Source of the DNA: Embleya scabrispora DSM 41855
GTDB taxonomy: Bacteria; Actinomycetota; Actinomycetes; Streptomycetales; Streptomycetaceae
Length of the DNA stretch: 64,000 nt
Assembly (NCBI RefSeq): GCF_000372745.1
Contig: NZ_KB889651.1
Location: 62,001 to 126,000, forward strand
Reading direction: 5' to 3'
In this document: piece after piece, positions 16,560 to 26,398 of the stretch
Numbering within the stretch: position 1 is the first letter of the stretch
Layout of the letters: every line of letters starts with the position of its first letter
Notes under the pieces: generated by a model
The model's database searches: none
Told to the model about the DNA's origin: nothing
What the model saw: only the letters and a program-made list of their open reading frames with translations
Position numbers and translations under genes: made by a program

Positions 16560-19500
16560 GTGCCGGATTCCTTCGTCCACCTGCACAATCACACCGAATA
16601 CTCGATGCTCGACGGTGCCCAGAAGCTCGGGCCGATGTTCGGCGAGGTCGCCCGGCTGGGGATGCCCGCGATCGCCATGAGCGACCACGGCAACATGTTC
16701 GGCGCCCACGAGTTCGCCCGGGTCGCGAAGGGTTTCGCCGGCATCAAGCCGATCATCGGCATCGAGGCGTACGTGGCGCCCTCGTCCCGGTTCTCCCGGA
16801 AGCAGGAGTTCTGGGGGCCCGGTGGCCGACGCGCCGTCGGCAACGACGGCGAGGGTTCGAAGGACGTCTCCGGCGGCGGTCGTTTCACGCACATGACCAT
16901 GTGGGCGCGCGACGTCCAAGGATTGCGGAACCTGTTCCGGCTCGGCACCCAGGCCAACTACGAAGGCCAGTTCCCGGCCGGCAAACCGCGCATGGACCGG
17001 GAATCGATCGCGCAGCGGCCCGACGGCATCATCGCCACGACCGGCTGCCCGTCCGGCGAGGTGCAGACCCGCCTGCGGCTGAACCAGTACGACGAGGCGA
17101 AGGCCGCCGCCGCGGCGTACCGGGAGATCTTCGGCCCGGAGAACTACTTCCTGGAGTTGATGGACCACGGCCTGGCCATCGAACGCGACGTCCGCGACGG
17201 TCTGTTGCGCCTGGCCAAGGAGGTGGGCATCCCGCTCCTGGCCACCAACGACGCGCACTACGTCACCGAGGACCAGGCCGACGCGCACGACAGTCTGTTG
17301 TGCATCGGGGTCGGCAAGGACAAGAACGACCCCAAACGTTTCCGCTTCGACGGCTCCGGCTACTACCTCAAGTCGGCCGCCGAGATGCGCATCCTGTTCG
17401 CGGAACTACCCGAAGCCTGCGACAACACCCTGCTGATCGCCGAACGCGTCGAGTCCTACGACGACGTCTTCGACTACGTCGACGAGATGCCGCACTTCCC
17501 GGACGTACCGGCGGGCGAGAGCCAGGAGTCCTGGCTGCGCAGGGAAGTCCTCAAGGGGCTGGCGATGCGCTACGGGGATCCGATCCCGGCGCATGTCGTG
17601 GACCGCTTCGAGACCGAGATGTCGGTCATCGGCCCGATGGGCTTCAGTTCGTACTTCTTGGTCGTCGCCGACATCTGCCGGCACGCCCGGGACAATCGCA
17701 TCCCGCTCGGCCCCGGGCGCGGCTCGGCCACCGGCTCCATCGTGGCCTACGCCACGCGCATCACCGAACTGTGCCCACTGGAACACGGTCTGCTCTTCGA
17801 GCGGTTCCTCAACCCCGAGCGGATCAACCCGCCCGACGTCGACCTCGACTTCGACGATCGCCAACGCGAGCGCATGGTGCGCTACGTCACCGAGAAGTAC
17901 GGCGACGAGTACACCGCCATGGTGAACACGTTCGGCAGGATCAAGGCCAAGAACGCGATCAAGGACTCGGCGCGCATCCTGGGGTACCCCTACTCCCACG
18001 GCGAGCGCATCACCAAGGCACTCCCACCGGACCACAACGGCAAGCCCGCCCCGCTGGCCGCCGTCTTCGACGCCTCCCACGAGCGGTACGCCGAAGCCGG
18101 CGAACTGCGCCGCATGTACGACGACGAGCAGGACGTCAAGCGGGTGTTGGACACCGCGCGCGGAGTCGAGGGCCTGATCCGCGGCACCGGCGTGCACGCC
18201 GCGGCGGTGATCCTGTCCAAGACCAGACTCACCGACCGGATCCCGCTGCACATGCGCGCCTCGGACGGCGTGCGGATCACCGGGTTCGACTACCCCTCGT
18301 GCGAGGCGATGGGCCTGATCAAGATGGACTTCCTGGGCCTGCGGAACCTGGGTGTCATCGACCAGGCCATCGAGAACATCCGGGAGAACCGGGGCATCGA
18401 GCTGGCCACCGTCGACCCGCTGGACGGCAATCCGTCGACCGTCGTGATCCCTCTGGACGACGCCAGGACGTACCGGTTGCTGGCCGAGGGCAACACGTTC
18501 GGCGTCTTCCAGCTCGACGGCGGCGGCATGCGCGTCCTGCTGCGGCAGATGGAGCCCACCCGGTTCGAGGACATCGCCGCGGTCAACGCCCTGTACCGTC
18601 CCGGCCCCATGGCGGCGAACGCGCACACCAACTACGCGCACCGCAAGACCGGCCGCCAGGAGATCACCCCGATCCACCCCGAACTGCGCGACGCCCTGGA
18701 GCCGATCCTCGGGAACACCTTCCACCTGCTCGTCTACCAGGAGCAGATCATGGCCATCGCCCGGGAGTTGGCCGGTTACACCCTGGGCGGCGCCGACCTG
18801 CTGCGCCGCGCGATGGGCAAGAAGAAGCCGGAAGTGCTCGCCGCGGAATGGGACAAGTTCCACGACGGCATGCGCGGCAACGGCTACGGCGAGGAAGCGA
18901 TCAAGGCGCTGTGGGACGTCATGCTCCCCTTCTCCGGCTACGCGTTCAACAAGTCCCACACCGCCGGCTACGGCCTCGTCTCGTACTGGACCGCCTACCT
19001 CAAGGCCAACCACCCGGCCGAATACATGGCCGCGCTGCTCACGTCCGTCGGCGACGACAAGGACAAGGCGGCGGTCTACCTCGCCGACGCGCGCAAGAAC
19101 GGCGTGCGGGTACTCGCACCCGATGTCAACGAGTCGGTCGCGGAGTTCACCGCCGTCGGTGACGATGTGCGGTTCGGGCTGCGGTCGGTGCGCAACGTCG
19201 GCGACAACGTCATCGAGGCCGTCGTGGAAGCCCGGCGGCGGAAGGGGAAGTTCGTCTCCTTCGCGGATTTCCTGAGCAAGGCGGACCTGCCCGCTTTGAA
19301 CAAGCGGGCGGTGGACTCCCTGATCAAGGCGGGCACGTTCGACTCGCTGGGGCATTCGCGCAAGGGCCTGGCCGCCGTGCACGAGGACGCCATCGACGCG
19401 TTCATCCCGGTGAAGAAGGCGGCGAGCTTCGGTCAGGACGATCTCTTCGCCGACGCGGGCGCGGCAAACGGCGACGGGCCCGCCTTCGGCCTGCACTTCC

Positions 19501-20156
19501 CGATCGACGACGCCGAGTGGCCACGCCGGCAACTCCTGGCCACCGAACGCGAGATGCTGGGACTGTACGTCTCCGCCCACCCGCTGGACGGGGCCGAGCA
19601 CATCCTCTCCGCCGCGCGGGACTGCACCATCGCCGCGCTGCTCGCCTCCGAGCGCGGGTCCGGGGACGTCCGACTGTCCGGACTGATCACCGGTGTGCAC
19701 CTCAAGACGACCAAGCAGGGCAACGCGTGGGCCATCGTCGACCTCGAGGATCGGGACGCCGGCATCGAGGTCCTGTTCTTCCCCGCCGTCTACCGACTCG
19801 TCCGGCACGCACTGGCCGAGGACCATGCCGTCTCGGTCACCGGCCGAATCGAGAACCGGGACGGAACCCCGAACATCTTCGGCCGGGAGGTGACGGTGCT
19901 GGACGTGTCCTCCGCCGAGCACGGCGGCAAACCCCCCGTCCGCCTCGCCCTCCCCGCCCACCGGATCACCGAACGGTCGGTGGCCGAACTCAAACGGATC
20001 CTCGCCGCCCACCCGGGAGACAGCCCGGTCCACCTCACCGTTCGCGGCGTGCACAAGACCACCGTCTACGCCCTGGCCGCCAAGGTCGACGCAGCCGCCC
20101 TCGCCTCCGAGGTCAAGGGCGCCTTCGGAGCCGAGTCCTGGGTGGGCGGCACATGA
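16560..20156 (+). CDS. dnaE: DNA polymerase III alpha subunit (DnaE type)
   Basis: This is a complete replicative-type polymerase of 1198 residues. It has an N-terminal PHP domain with apparently all metal ligands present (His9, His11, Asp18, His43 and later Glu, His, Cys, Asp and His), so proofreading activity is plausible. The palm has catalytic Asp426 and Asp428 in PDVDLDF, followed by fingers, and a tandem helix-hairpin-helix region. The beta-clamp motif QDDLF starts at residue 959, and the protein ends with an OB fold (RLSGLITGVHLKTTKQG). GTG 16560 follows GGAGA. The neighbours are a LysR and a ROK regulator, with no replication genes. The N-terminal HNHTEYSMLDG differs from the usual Streptomyces DnaE1 start as I recall it, so it may be a second copy. 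Confidence 0.95.
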   Translation: MPDSFVHLHNHTEYSMLDGAQKLGPMFGEVARLGMPAIAMSDHGNMFGAHEFARVAKGFAGIKPIIGIEAYVAPSSRFSRKQEFWGPGGRRAVGNDGEGSKDVSGGGRFTHMTMWARDVQGLRNLFRLGTQANYEGQFPAGKPRMDRESIAQRPDGIIATTGCPSGEVQTRLRLNQYDEAKAAAAAYREIFGPENYFLELMDHGLAIERDVRDGLLRLAKEVGIPLLATNDAHYVTEDQADAHDSLLCIGVGKDKNDPKRFRFDGSGYYLKSAAEMRILFAELPEACDNTLLIAERVESYDDVFDYVDEMPHFPDVPAGESQESWLRREVLKGLAMRYGDPIPAHVVDRFETEMSVIGPMGFSSYFLVVADICRHARDNRIPLGPGRGSATGSIVAYATRITELCPLEHGLLFERFLNPERINPPDVDLDFDDRQRERMVRYVTEKYGDEYTAMVNTFGRIKAKNAIKDSARILGYPYSHGERITKALPPDHNGKPAPLAAVFDASHERYAEAGELRRMYDDEQDVKRVLDTARGVEGLIRGTGVHAAAVILSKTRLTDRIPLHMRASDGVRITGFDYPSCEAMGLIKMDFLGLRNLGVIDQAIENIRENRGIELATVDPLDGNPSTVVIPLDDARTYRLLAEGNTFGVFQLDGGGMRVLLRQMEPTRFEDIAAVNALYRPGPMAANAHTNYAHRKTGRQEITPIHPELRDALEPILGNTFHLLVYQEQIMAIARELAGYTLGGADLLRRAMGKKKPEVLAAEWDKFHDGMRGNGYGEEAIKALWDVMLPFSGYAFNKSHTAGYGLVSYWTAYLKANHPAEYMAALLTSVGDDKDKAAVYLADARKNGVRVLAPDVNESVAEFTAVGDDVRFGLRSVRNVGDNVIEAVVEARRRKGKFVSFADFLSKADLPALNKRAVDSLIKAGTFDSLGHSRKGLAAVHEDAIDAFIPVKKAASFGQDDLFADAGAANGDGPAFGLHFPIDDAEWPRRQLLATEREMLGLYVSAHPLDGAEHILSAARDCTIAALLASERGSGDVRLSGLITGVHLKTTKQGNAWAIVDLEDRDAGIEVLFFPAVYRLVRHALAEDHAVSVTGRIENRDGTPNIFGREVTVLDVSSAEHGGKPPVRLALPAHRITERSVAELKRILAAHPGDSPVHLTVRGVHKTTVYALAAKVDAAALASEVKGAFGAESWVGGT

Positions 20157-20157
20157 G

Positions 20158-20183
20158 GGAGGCCCTCGCCACGCGGGCCCTCC
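20158..20183 (+). terminator. Possible hairpin terminator after dnaE
   Basis: GGAGGCCC at 20158-20165 pairs with GGGCCCTCC at 20175-20183 with one bulged base and a nine-base loop, starting two bases after the dnaE stop. There is no U-tract. Confidence 0.4.
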
Positions 20184-20291
20184 GCGTTCACGGATTCCGG
20201 CGCGGGCGGCCGGCAACGCGGACAGGGCAGGCAGAGCGGCGCGGGCCGGGGGCGGGGCCGGGCGGGGTGCGTTGGCGCGGGCTCGCCCCGG

Positions 20292-21446
20292 TCAGCGCGC
20301 CGACAGGGTGTCGTCCACCCATTCGCTGGCCAGGACCTCGTCCAGGACCAGCGCGCCCGCGCCCAGCATGCACGCGTCCCGGCCGGTGACGGCGGTGGCG
20401 ATCTCCAGGTCGCGAGTGGCCAGCGGCAGGCAGCGTTCGTAGATCGCGCCGCGTACGGCGGCGACGAAGGGCTCGGCCGCGGAGAGACCGCCGCCGAGGA
20501 CGAGCACGTCCGGGTTGAAGAAGTTCACCAGCGGGGTGAGCACCTGGCCGGCCAGCCGGCCGGCATTGCGGACCAGCGTGGTCACCTCGGGCACGCCGTC
20601 GTTGACCAGTTCGACCAGTTGGCGCGACGAGGAGACCTCGATGCCCTGGGCACGCAGCGTGCGGCGCAGTGCCGCGCCGCTCGCGTGTGCCTCCAGGCAG
20701 TCGGAGTGTCCGCACGAGCAGGTGACCGGTTCGGGGACATGGACCGGGACGTGGCTGATGTCGCCCGCCGCGCCGCGCCCGCGGTGCAGCTTCCCGGACG
20801 CGATGATGCCGCAGCCGATCCCGGTGCCGGCCTTGACCGCCATCAGGTTGTCCCGATCCGGCCAGCCGTAGCGGTGCTCGCCCACCGCCATCAGATTGGC
20901 GTCGTTCTCCACCACCACGCGTACGCCGAGGAGTTCGCTCATCCGGCGGCCGATCGGGTACTCGTTCCAGCCGGGCATCCGAGACGGCGCGATCACCTTG
21001 GCGGCGGCCGGGTCGACCGGGCCGGGCATGCCCATGCCGACGCCGAGCAGTGGCAGCTCTTCGACGGTCGCCTGACGAAGCGTCATCCGGATGTGTTCCA
21101 GCAGGCGTTCGCTCACCCGCTCGGGTCCTTCGGTGATGTCGCCGGGGAGTTCGTGCTCCAGGAGCACCCGGCCGGCCAGGTCCAGGACCGCCATCCGCAG
21201 GTGGTGGGTGCCCACGTCGACGGCCACCACCACGCCCGCGTTCTCGTGCAGGCGTAGCTGTCGGGGGCGCCGGCCGCCCCGGGAGGCGCCCTCGCCGTCC
21301 TCGCGCAGCAACCCCGCGTCTATGAGTTCCTCCACGCGCAGCGAGACGCTCGACGGGGCCATGCCGCTCAATCGGGCGAGTTCCGCCCGGGATCGACCGT
21401 GCCCCTTGGCCACCAGTCGCACCAGGTCACCCGCGCTTCCAGCCAA
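20292..21446 (-). CDS. ROK-family transcriptional regulator
   Basis: This ROK regulator has an N-terminal winged helix ([29 protein letters not shown]) and a sugar-kinase-like domain. That domain carries the ATP motif [14 protein letters not shown], the GMGMPGPVD segment, [20 protein letters not shown] and the zinc-binding cluster [10 protein letters not shown]. The TTG at 21446 is chosen because GGAG lies seven bases before it, giving 384 residues. An upstream GTG at 21470 or TTG at 21521 would add 8 or 25 residues without a clear ribosome-binding site. It is divergent from an amino-acid ABC importer operon whose promoter carries an inverted repeat, so it probably controls that operon. The ligand is unknown. 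Confidence 0.88.
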   Translation of the reverse strand: MAGSAGDLVRLVAKGHGRSRAELARLSGMAPSSVSLRVEELIDAGLLREDGEGASRGGRRPRQLRLHENAGVVVAVDVGTHHLRMAVLDLAGRVLLEHELPGDITEGPERVSERLLEHIRMTLRQATVEELPLLGVGMGMPGPVDPAAAKVIAPSRMPGWNEYPIGRRMSELLGVRVVVENDANLMAVGEHRYGWPDRDNLMAVKAGTGIGCGIIASGKLHRGRGAAGDISHVPVHVPEPVTCSCGHSDCLEAHASGAALRRTLRAQGIEVSSSRQLVELVNDGVPEVTTLVRNAGRLAGQVLTPLVNFFNPDVLVLGGGLSAAEPFVAAVRGAIYERCLPLATRDLEIATAVTGRDACMLGAGALVLDEVLASEWVDDTLSAR

Positions 21447-21525
21447 CGTCCCACTCCGTTCGAGGCACACCTGCTGCGGTACGGCAGTGACAGGAATAGC
21501 ACACCCGGTAATATCCAGCAAGGCA

Positions 21526-21570
21526 TTGACTTCCTTCGAATTTCGCTTCTACTGTCACACGAAACTTCGA
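21526..21570 (+). promoter_or_regulatory. Promoter with overlapping operator for the ABC importer operon
   Basis: A sigma-70-like pair, TTGACT (21526-21531) and TACTGT (21550-21555), has an 18-bp spacer. The inverted repeat TTCGAATTTCG (21535-21545) and CGAAACTTCGA (21560-21570) sits across the spacer and the start region. A repressor bound here would block RNA polymerase; the divergent ROK regulator is the likely binder. Confidence 0.6.
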
Positions 21571-21593
21571 TTCCGAACAAAGATGGAGCGTTG

Positions 21594-22361
21594 ATGAAGT
21601 CCACGTCGCCCTCTTCCGCCGTACTGACGCCCATGGTCGAGGCGCGCGCCATCAACAAGTCGTTCGGGGCGGTCCGCGTGCTGACCGACGTGGACCTGAC
21701 CGTCGCCGCAGGCGAGGTGGTCGTGCTGATCGGCCCCTCCGGCGCGGGCAAATCGACGCTGTGCCGCTGTCTGAACCGGCTGGAGAACGTCGATTCCGGC
21801 GTGGTCCTGCTGGACGGGGAGGAACTACCCGCCGAGGGTCGGGCATTGGCCCGGCTGCGCACCGAAGTGGGCATGGTCTTCCAACAGTTCAACCTGTTCG
21901 CGCACAAGACCGTGTTGCAGAACGTCACGCTCGGGCCGATCCGGGTCAAGGGCCTGTCCGCGGGCGACGCGGACCGGCAGGCCCGGGCGCTGCTGGACCG
22001 GGTGGGCATCGCCGACAAGGCGGACCACTACCCGGCACAACTGTCCGGTGGCCAGCAGCAACGCGCGGCCATCGCCCGGGCGCTGGCCATGCAGCCCAAG
22101 GTGATGCTCTTCGACGAACCGACCAGCGCGCTGGACCCGGAGATGGTCAACGAGGTCCTGGACGTGATGGTCGACCTGGCCCGCGAGGGCATGACCATGG
22201 TCGTGGTCACGCACGAGATGGGCTTTGCCCGCCGCGCCGCGGACCGGGTGGTCTTCATGGCCGACGGACAGATCGTCGAGGTCGGCACGCCCGAAACCTT
22301 CTTCACCGCACCGACCACGGACCGCGCCCGCGACTTCCTGTCCAAGGTGCTCAGCCACTGA
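21594..22361 (+). CDS. Amino-acid ABC importer, ATP-binding subunit
   Basis: This 255-residue ATPase belongs to the polar amino-acid importer family (GlnQ/GluA type). It has Walker [10 protein letters not shown], the Q-loop [22 protein letters not shown], signature LSGGQQQ, Walker [17 protein letters not shown] and the switch His in VVTHEMGF. The wording of these motifs is diagnostic for glutamine/glutamate-type systems. ATG 21594 follows GGAG. It is the first gene of an operon with a binding lipoprotein, two permeases and an asparaginase. Gaps of about 190 bp flank the binding-protein gene, so internal promoters or mRNA processing are possible. Confidence 0.95.
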   Translation: MKSTSPSSAVLTPMVEARAINKSFGAVRVLTDVDLTVAAGEVVVLIGPSGAGKSTLCRCLNRLENVDSGVVLLDGEELPAEGRALARLRTEVGMVFQQFNLFAHKTVLQNVTLGPIRVKGLSAGDADRQARALLDRVGIADKADHYPAQLSGGQQQRAAIARALAMQPKVMLFDEPTSALDPEMVNEVLDVMVDLAREGMTMVVVTHEMGFARRAADRVVFMADGQIVEVGTPETFFTAPTTDRARDFLSKVLSH

Positions 22362-22552
22362 CGCACCCGGAGCCCGGCGCCCGCCGGGCCGTCCACGGGC
22401 CCGGGTCAAACGACCCCCGGTCATCCGGGTCACCGGGCCGGCGAAACCCCGGCCCATCGCAGCACCGAACCGCCGAGCGTCGGGACAACCGCTCCGCTCC
22501 CCGGCCCCGTACGCCCTCGTCCCCCTACCCTCACCTGCGAAGGAAGGCCCCG

Positions 22553-23518
22553 ATGTCCGGCTTCCCCCTGCGTCGCCCGCGCGCCGCCGCTTCCCCGCGT
22601 CGCCTGCGCACCGCCGTCCCGGCGGTCCTCGCGGCGCTGTCCCTGACCGCGCTGGCCGCCTGCTCCGGCGGATCCTCCTCGGACGTGCCCGGCGGCGCCA
22701 AGCCCGCCGGCGAGGACGTCGCCAAGAAGGCCGACGTCGCCCCGGACAGCACGATCCTGCCCAACTCCACGATGGCCAAGATCAAGGCGCGCGGCTACCT
22801 GATCGTCGGCGGCTCCCAGGACGCCCCGCTGTGGTCGCAGCTCAACCCGATATCCGGCAAGACCGACGGGTTCGACGCCGAGATGGGCCGGCTGCTCGCC
22901 AAGTACATCATCGGCAAGCCCGAGGTGAAGATCGTCAGTTCGGCCACCGAGACCCGCGAGGCGCTGCTGCAGAACGGCACCGTCGACGTGGTCTTCCAGA
23001 CCTACACGATCACCCCCAAGCGGGCCGAACAGGTCGCGTTCGCGGGCCCGTACTACTCGTCGGGCCAGGCCATCCTGGTCAAGAAGGGCGCCGGCGGCAT
23101 CAAGGTCCCGGCCGACCTGAACGGCAAGACCGTGATCGCGGGCGCCAACACGCCCGCCATCGCCGCGATCAAGCAGGTCGCACCGGACGCGAAGGTGGTC
23201 ACCTTCGGCAGCGACCCGGAGTGTGTCACCGCGCTGCGCCAGGGCCGCGGCGACGCGTACGTCCAGGACCAGGCGCTCCTGGTCGCGGACGTGAAGCAGA
23301 ACCCCGACACCACCGTGGTCGGCGAGCCGTTCACGGCCGACCCGTACGGCATCGGACTCGGGCACGACGACGTCGCGTTCAAGACGTTCGTCAACGACTG
23401 GCTGCGCAAGATCGGCCAGGACGGCTCGTGGCAGGCGATCTGGAAGCAGACCCTGGGCACGGTCGTCGAGGGCAACCCGCCGACGCCGCCCGCGATCGGC
23501 GGCGTGCCCGGCTCCTGA
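22553..23518 (+). CDS. Amino-acid ABC importer, solute-binding lipoprotein
   Basis: This is a 321-residue extracellular binding protein (SBP_bac_3 family). It has an Arg-rich lipoprotein signal peptide ending at lipobox LAAC, with Cys37 the lipidated residue. The mature part shows GKTDGFDAEMGRLLAKYI, SATETREALLQNGTVDVV and AEQVAFAGPYY, the conserved motifs of polar amino-acid binding proteins. The Arg in the SATETRE segment is at the position that holds the ligand carboxylate in the family. ATG 22553 follows GGAAGG. Substrate is probably Glu, Gln, Asn or Asp, judging from the asparaginase downstream; that is inference. Confidence 0.94.
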   Translation: MSGFPLRRPRAAASPRRLRTAVPAVLAALSLTALAACSGGSSSDVPGGAKPAGEDVAKKADVAPDSTILPNSTMAKIKARGYLIVGGSQDAPLWSQLNPISGKTDGFDAEMGRLLAKYIIGKPEVKIVSSATETREALLQNGTVDVVFQTYTITPKRAEQVAFAGPYYSSGQAILVKKGAGGIKVPADLNGKTVIAGANTPAIAAIKQVAPDAKVVTFGSDPECVTALRQGRGDAYVQDQALLVADVKQNPDTTVVGEPFTADPYGIGLGHDDVAFKTFVNDWLRKIGQDGSWQAIWKQTLGTVVEGNPPTPPAIGGVPGS

Positions 23519-23710
23519 TCCCCGGGTCGGGAGGGTGACACGCCGCGCCCTCCCGACCCGGCTTCCGGCGCCCGACCCGAGTCGCCGCCCCTCCCGGCGC
23601 GACCTCGGGCCGGGAGTCCGGCACCGAGTTCCGCTCCGACCCGCCTCCCCTCGAAGCCGGGCTCGCCCACCGCGCGTGCCTTCCCGCCCCCTCCCGAAAG
23701 GCCATCGCCG

Positions 23711-24355
23711 ATGGATGTCGTGCTGCGACATCTCTCCGCCTTCACCGACGGCATCACCACCACGCTCGAACTCACCGCGCTCTCCTTCGCCGGCGCGCTG
23801 CTGATCGGCGTCGTGGTGGCCGCCCTGCGGGTGTCCCCCGTCGCCGCCCTGCGCGGAGTGGGCACCGTGTACGTGGAGACCTTCCAGAACACCCCGCTGC
23901 TGGTCCTGCTCGTGCTGTTCGTCTTCGGTCTGCCCGAAGTCGGGGTGATCTTCCCGCTGTTCACCACCGCGGTGATCGTGATCGCGCTGTACGAGGCGGC
24001 CTACATCGCCGAGGCGGTGCGGTCCGGGATCAACACGGTGTCCATCGGCCAGGCCGAGGCGGCCCGGGCGCTGGGATTGACCTTCGGCCAGTCGCTGCGC
24101 CTGGTGATCCTGCCGCAGGCGCTGCGCGGCGTGGTCCAGCCGATCGGAAACATCTTCATCGCGCTGACCATGAACACCTCGTTGGCCGCGGCCGTGGGCG
24201 TGGTCGAACTGACCTCCGCCGCGAACCGGGTCAACCTGCTGGAGGCCCAGCCCATCCCGGTGTTCGTCGGGGCGGGCCTGGGCTACATGGTCATCTGCGC
24301 CGTCGCGGGCCTGCTCACCGGCGTGATCGAGCGGAAGGTGGCGATCGTGCGATGA
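23711..24355 (+). CDS. Amino-acid ABC importer, permease 1
   Basis: This 214-residue HisM/GlnP-type permease has about five membrane helices. It carries the family segments ITTTLELTALSFAGALLIG, ETFQNTPLLVLLVLFVFGLP and the EAA loop (EAARALGLTFGQSLRLVILPQALR) that contacts the ATPase. ATG 23711 lies eleven bases after AAAGG. Its stop overlaps the start of permease 2 (ATGA), so the two form a coupled heterodimer. Confidence 0.94.
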   Translation: MDVVLRHLSAFTDGITTTLELTALSFAGALLIGVVVAALRVSPVAALRGVGTVYVETFQNTPLLVLLVLFVFGLPEVGVIFPLFTTAVIVIALYEAAYIAEAVRSGINTVSIGQAEAARALGLTFGQSLRLVILPQALRGVVQPIGNIFIALTMNTSLAAAVGVVELTSAANRVNLLEAQPIPVFVGAGLGYMVICAVAGLLTGVIERKVAIVR

Positions 24356-25215
24356 GCGCGTCCCGAGTGCTGTTCGACGAGCCCGGTCCGATCGCGCGCC
24401 GCCGGATGCGCATCGCCGGCATCGTGGCCATCGTCGCGGTCGCCGCGCTGTCGGCCCTGGCCGTACGGCGGTTCGCCGACCACGGTCAGCTCGACGCGGA
24501 CAAGTGGCGGCCCTACACCACGTGGCCGATGTGGCGATACCTGCTGGAGGGCCTGTGGGCCACGATTCGCGCCGCGATCGTCGCCACCGCGCTGTCCATG
24601 GCCGGCGGCATCGTGCTGGCCCTGGGCCGGCTGTCCCGACGTCGTGCGCTGCGGTGGTCGGCCACCGGCTACATCGAGGTGATGCGCACGGTCCCGGTGC
24701 TGCTGCTCGTCTACCTGGTCCTGTTCGGACTGCCGCACTACGGCGTGGACCTGCCGCTGTTCTGGAAACTGGTGCTGCCTCTGTCGGTGTCCGCGTCCGC
24801 CGTCTTCGCGGAGATCTTCCGGGCGGGCATCCTGTCCCTGGACCGCGGCCAGCGCGAAGCGGGCCTGGCCGTCGGCCTGACCGACACACAGACCATGCGA
24901 CTGATCGTGCTGCCGCAGGCGGTACGCCGGTTGTTGCCGTCGCTGGTCAGCCAATCGGTGGGTCTGCTCAAGGACACCTCGCTCGGTTTCATCGTCAGCT
25001 ATTCCGAGCTGCTGTACAGCGGTCGCGTGTTGGCCAGCTACAACCGGTTGCTGATCCAGACCTACATCATCATCGCCCTCGTCTACATCGTGCTCAACGC
25101 GTCGCTGTCGAAGCTGGCCCGCACCTTGGAGGCCCGGCAGGGCTTTCGACCCACAGGCCGGCGCAGCGTGCGAACCCTGCTGCGGGCCCGCGCCGGCGCG
25201 GACGCCCGGCTGTGA
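24352..25215 (+). CDS. Amino-acid ABC importer, permease 2
   Basis: This 287-residue permease is longer than permease 1 because of an N-terminal arm. A first helix (about 20-42) is followed by an extracellular stretch, as in GluD/GltK-type subunits. The core has YIEVMRTVPVLLLVYLVLFGLP and the EAA loop QREAGLAVGLTDTQTMRLIVLPQAVR. It also has the TSLGFIVSYSELLYSG segment characteristic of glutamate-type permeases. ATG 24352 overlaps the previous gene by four bases. The C-terminal tail is Arg-rich and cytosolic. Confidence 0.94.
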   Translation: MSASRVLFDEPGPIARRRMRIAGIVAIVAVAALSALAVRRFADHGQLDADKWRPYTTWPMWRYLLEGLWATIRAAIVATALSMAGGIVLALGRLSRRRALRWSATGYIEVMRTVPVLLLVYLVLFGLPHYGVDLPLFWKLVLPLSVSASAVFAEIFRAGILSLDRGQREAGLAVGLTDTQTMRLIVLPQAVRRLLPSLVSQSVGLLKDTSLGFIVSYSELLYSGRVLASYNRLLIQTYIIIALVYIVLNASLSKLARTLEARQGFRPTGRRSVRTLLRARAGADARL

Positions 25216-25331
25216 CCACCCCACGCCGAACGGCCGGCACCGACGTGGCACCGCCGACGGCCGAATCACCCGGCGCGGCCGTGCCGTCCGCGATCGTCGA
25301 CCCGAGCGAACACCTCCACCCGGAGGACCCG

Positions 25332-26315
25332 ATGCACCAGGAGGACACCGTGCGCCCCGAACCCAGCCCGCGCTACGCCGAGTTGGCCGAGGTGGTCCGC
25401 TCCGGATTCGTGGAGAGCCGGCACTTCGGCAGTCTCGTCGCGCTGGCCCCGGACGGGCGACCCGTCATCGAGCTGGGCGACCCGAACGAGGCGGTGATAC
25501 CGCGCTCTTCGGCCAAACCGTTCCAGGCGCTGGCCTGTCTGCGCGCGGGCGCGCCGTTGGCCGGGGCGCACGTGGCCATCGCGGCGGGCAGCCATACCGG
25601 GCAGGACTTCCACGTTCGCGCGGTGGGCGAGATCCTTGCGGCGGCCGGCCTGACCGGCGACGCGCTGCGGTGTCCACCGAGCCGACCGGAGGACGAGGCG
25701 GCCTACAAGGCGATGATCGGGCGCGGCGAGGCGGACTCGCGGGAGCGGATGAACTGTTCCGGCAAACATGCCGCGATGCTGGCCGCGTGTGTCGCGGCCG
25801 GGTGGCCGACCGACGGCTACCTCGATCCGGCGCATCCGTTGCAACTGCTGGTTCGCGAGGGCATCGAGGAGTCGGCGGGCGAGTCGACGGCGCACACCGC
25901 CGTGGACGGCTGCGGCGCGCCGGTGTTCGCGATGACCCTGACCGGGCTGGCCCGCGGCGTGCGCACGCTGGCCACCGCGACGAACGGTCCCGGGCGCACG
26001 GTGGCCGAGGCGATGCGCGAACACCCGGAGTACGTCGGCGGGGACGGGCAGGCCAACACCGAGGTGATGCGGCTGTTGCCCGGCGTCGTGGTCAAGGGCG
26101 GCGCCGAGGGCGTGTTCGTGGCCGCGACGACGGCCGGACACGCGGTCGCCGTCAAGGTGATCGACGGCAGCCCGCGGGCGACCACCGCGCTCGCGCTGGC
26201 CGCGTTGCGCACGCTCGGCGTGGACACCGCCCCGGCGCACGAATGGGCGTCCGTACCGGTGCTGGGTGGCGGTCTGCCGGTCGGCGAGGTCCGGGTGAGC
26301 ACAAGCCTGACCTGA
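25332..26315 (+). CDS. L-asparaginase II (rhizobial-type family)
   Basis: This 327-residue enzyme hydrolyses L-asparagine to aspartate and ammonia in the cytosol. It belongs to the asparaginase II family unrelated to E. coli AnsA/AnsB, recognised by PRSSAKPFQALACL, RMNCSGKHAAMLAAC and VDGCGAPVFAMTL, with the conserved Ser, Lys and Cys residues in those motifs. ATG 25332 is preferred because GGAGG lies five bases before it. A GTG at 25212 overlaps the permease stop and would add 40 residues of low complexity; a GTG at 25350 also has a nearby GGAGG. It shares an operon with the importer, suggesting uptake and deamidation of asparagine. Confidence 0.9.
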   Translation: MHQEDTVRPEPSPRYAELAEVVRSGFVESRHFGSLVALAPDGRPVIELGDPNEAVIPRSSAKPFQALACLRAGAPLAGAHVAIAAGSHTGQDFHVRAVGEILAAAGLTGDALRCPPSRPEDEAAYKAMIGRGEADSRERMNCSGKHAAMLAACVAAGWPTDGYLDPAHPLQLLVREGIEESAGESTAHTAVDGCGAPVFAMTLTGLARGVRTLATATNGPGRTVAEAMREHPEYVGGDGQANTEVMRLLPGVVVKGGAEGVFVAATTAGHAVAVKVIDGSPRATTALALAALRTLGVDTAPAHEWASVPVLGGGLPVGEVRVSTSLT

Positions 26316-26398
26316 CGTCACCCCCGCGGAGCCGGGCCCTCGTCCGGGGCTCCGCCGACCCACTCGCTCGTTCTCGGCCCCACCAGGAGATTCACGAC

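Noticed and set aside
16421-16560. LysR regulator as a specific controller of dnaE
   Set aside because: The palindrome lies near the LysR start, about 115 bp from dnaE, and autoregulation is enough to explain it; polymerase genes are not typical LysR targets.
17406-20216. 936-codon open frame opposite dnaE
   Set aside because: Antisense shadow of a clearly real polymerase gene; composition is biased towards Val, Gly, Asp and His with no recognisable domain.
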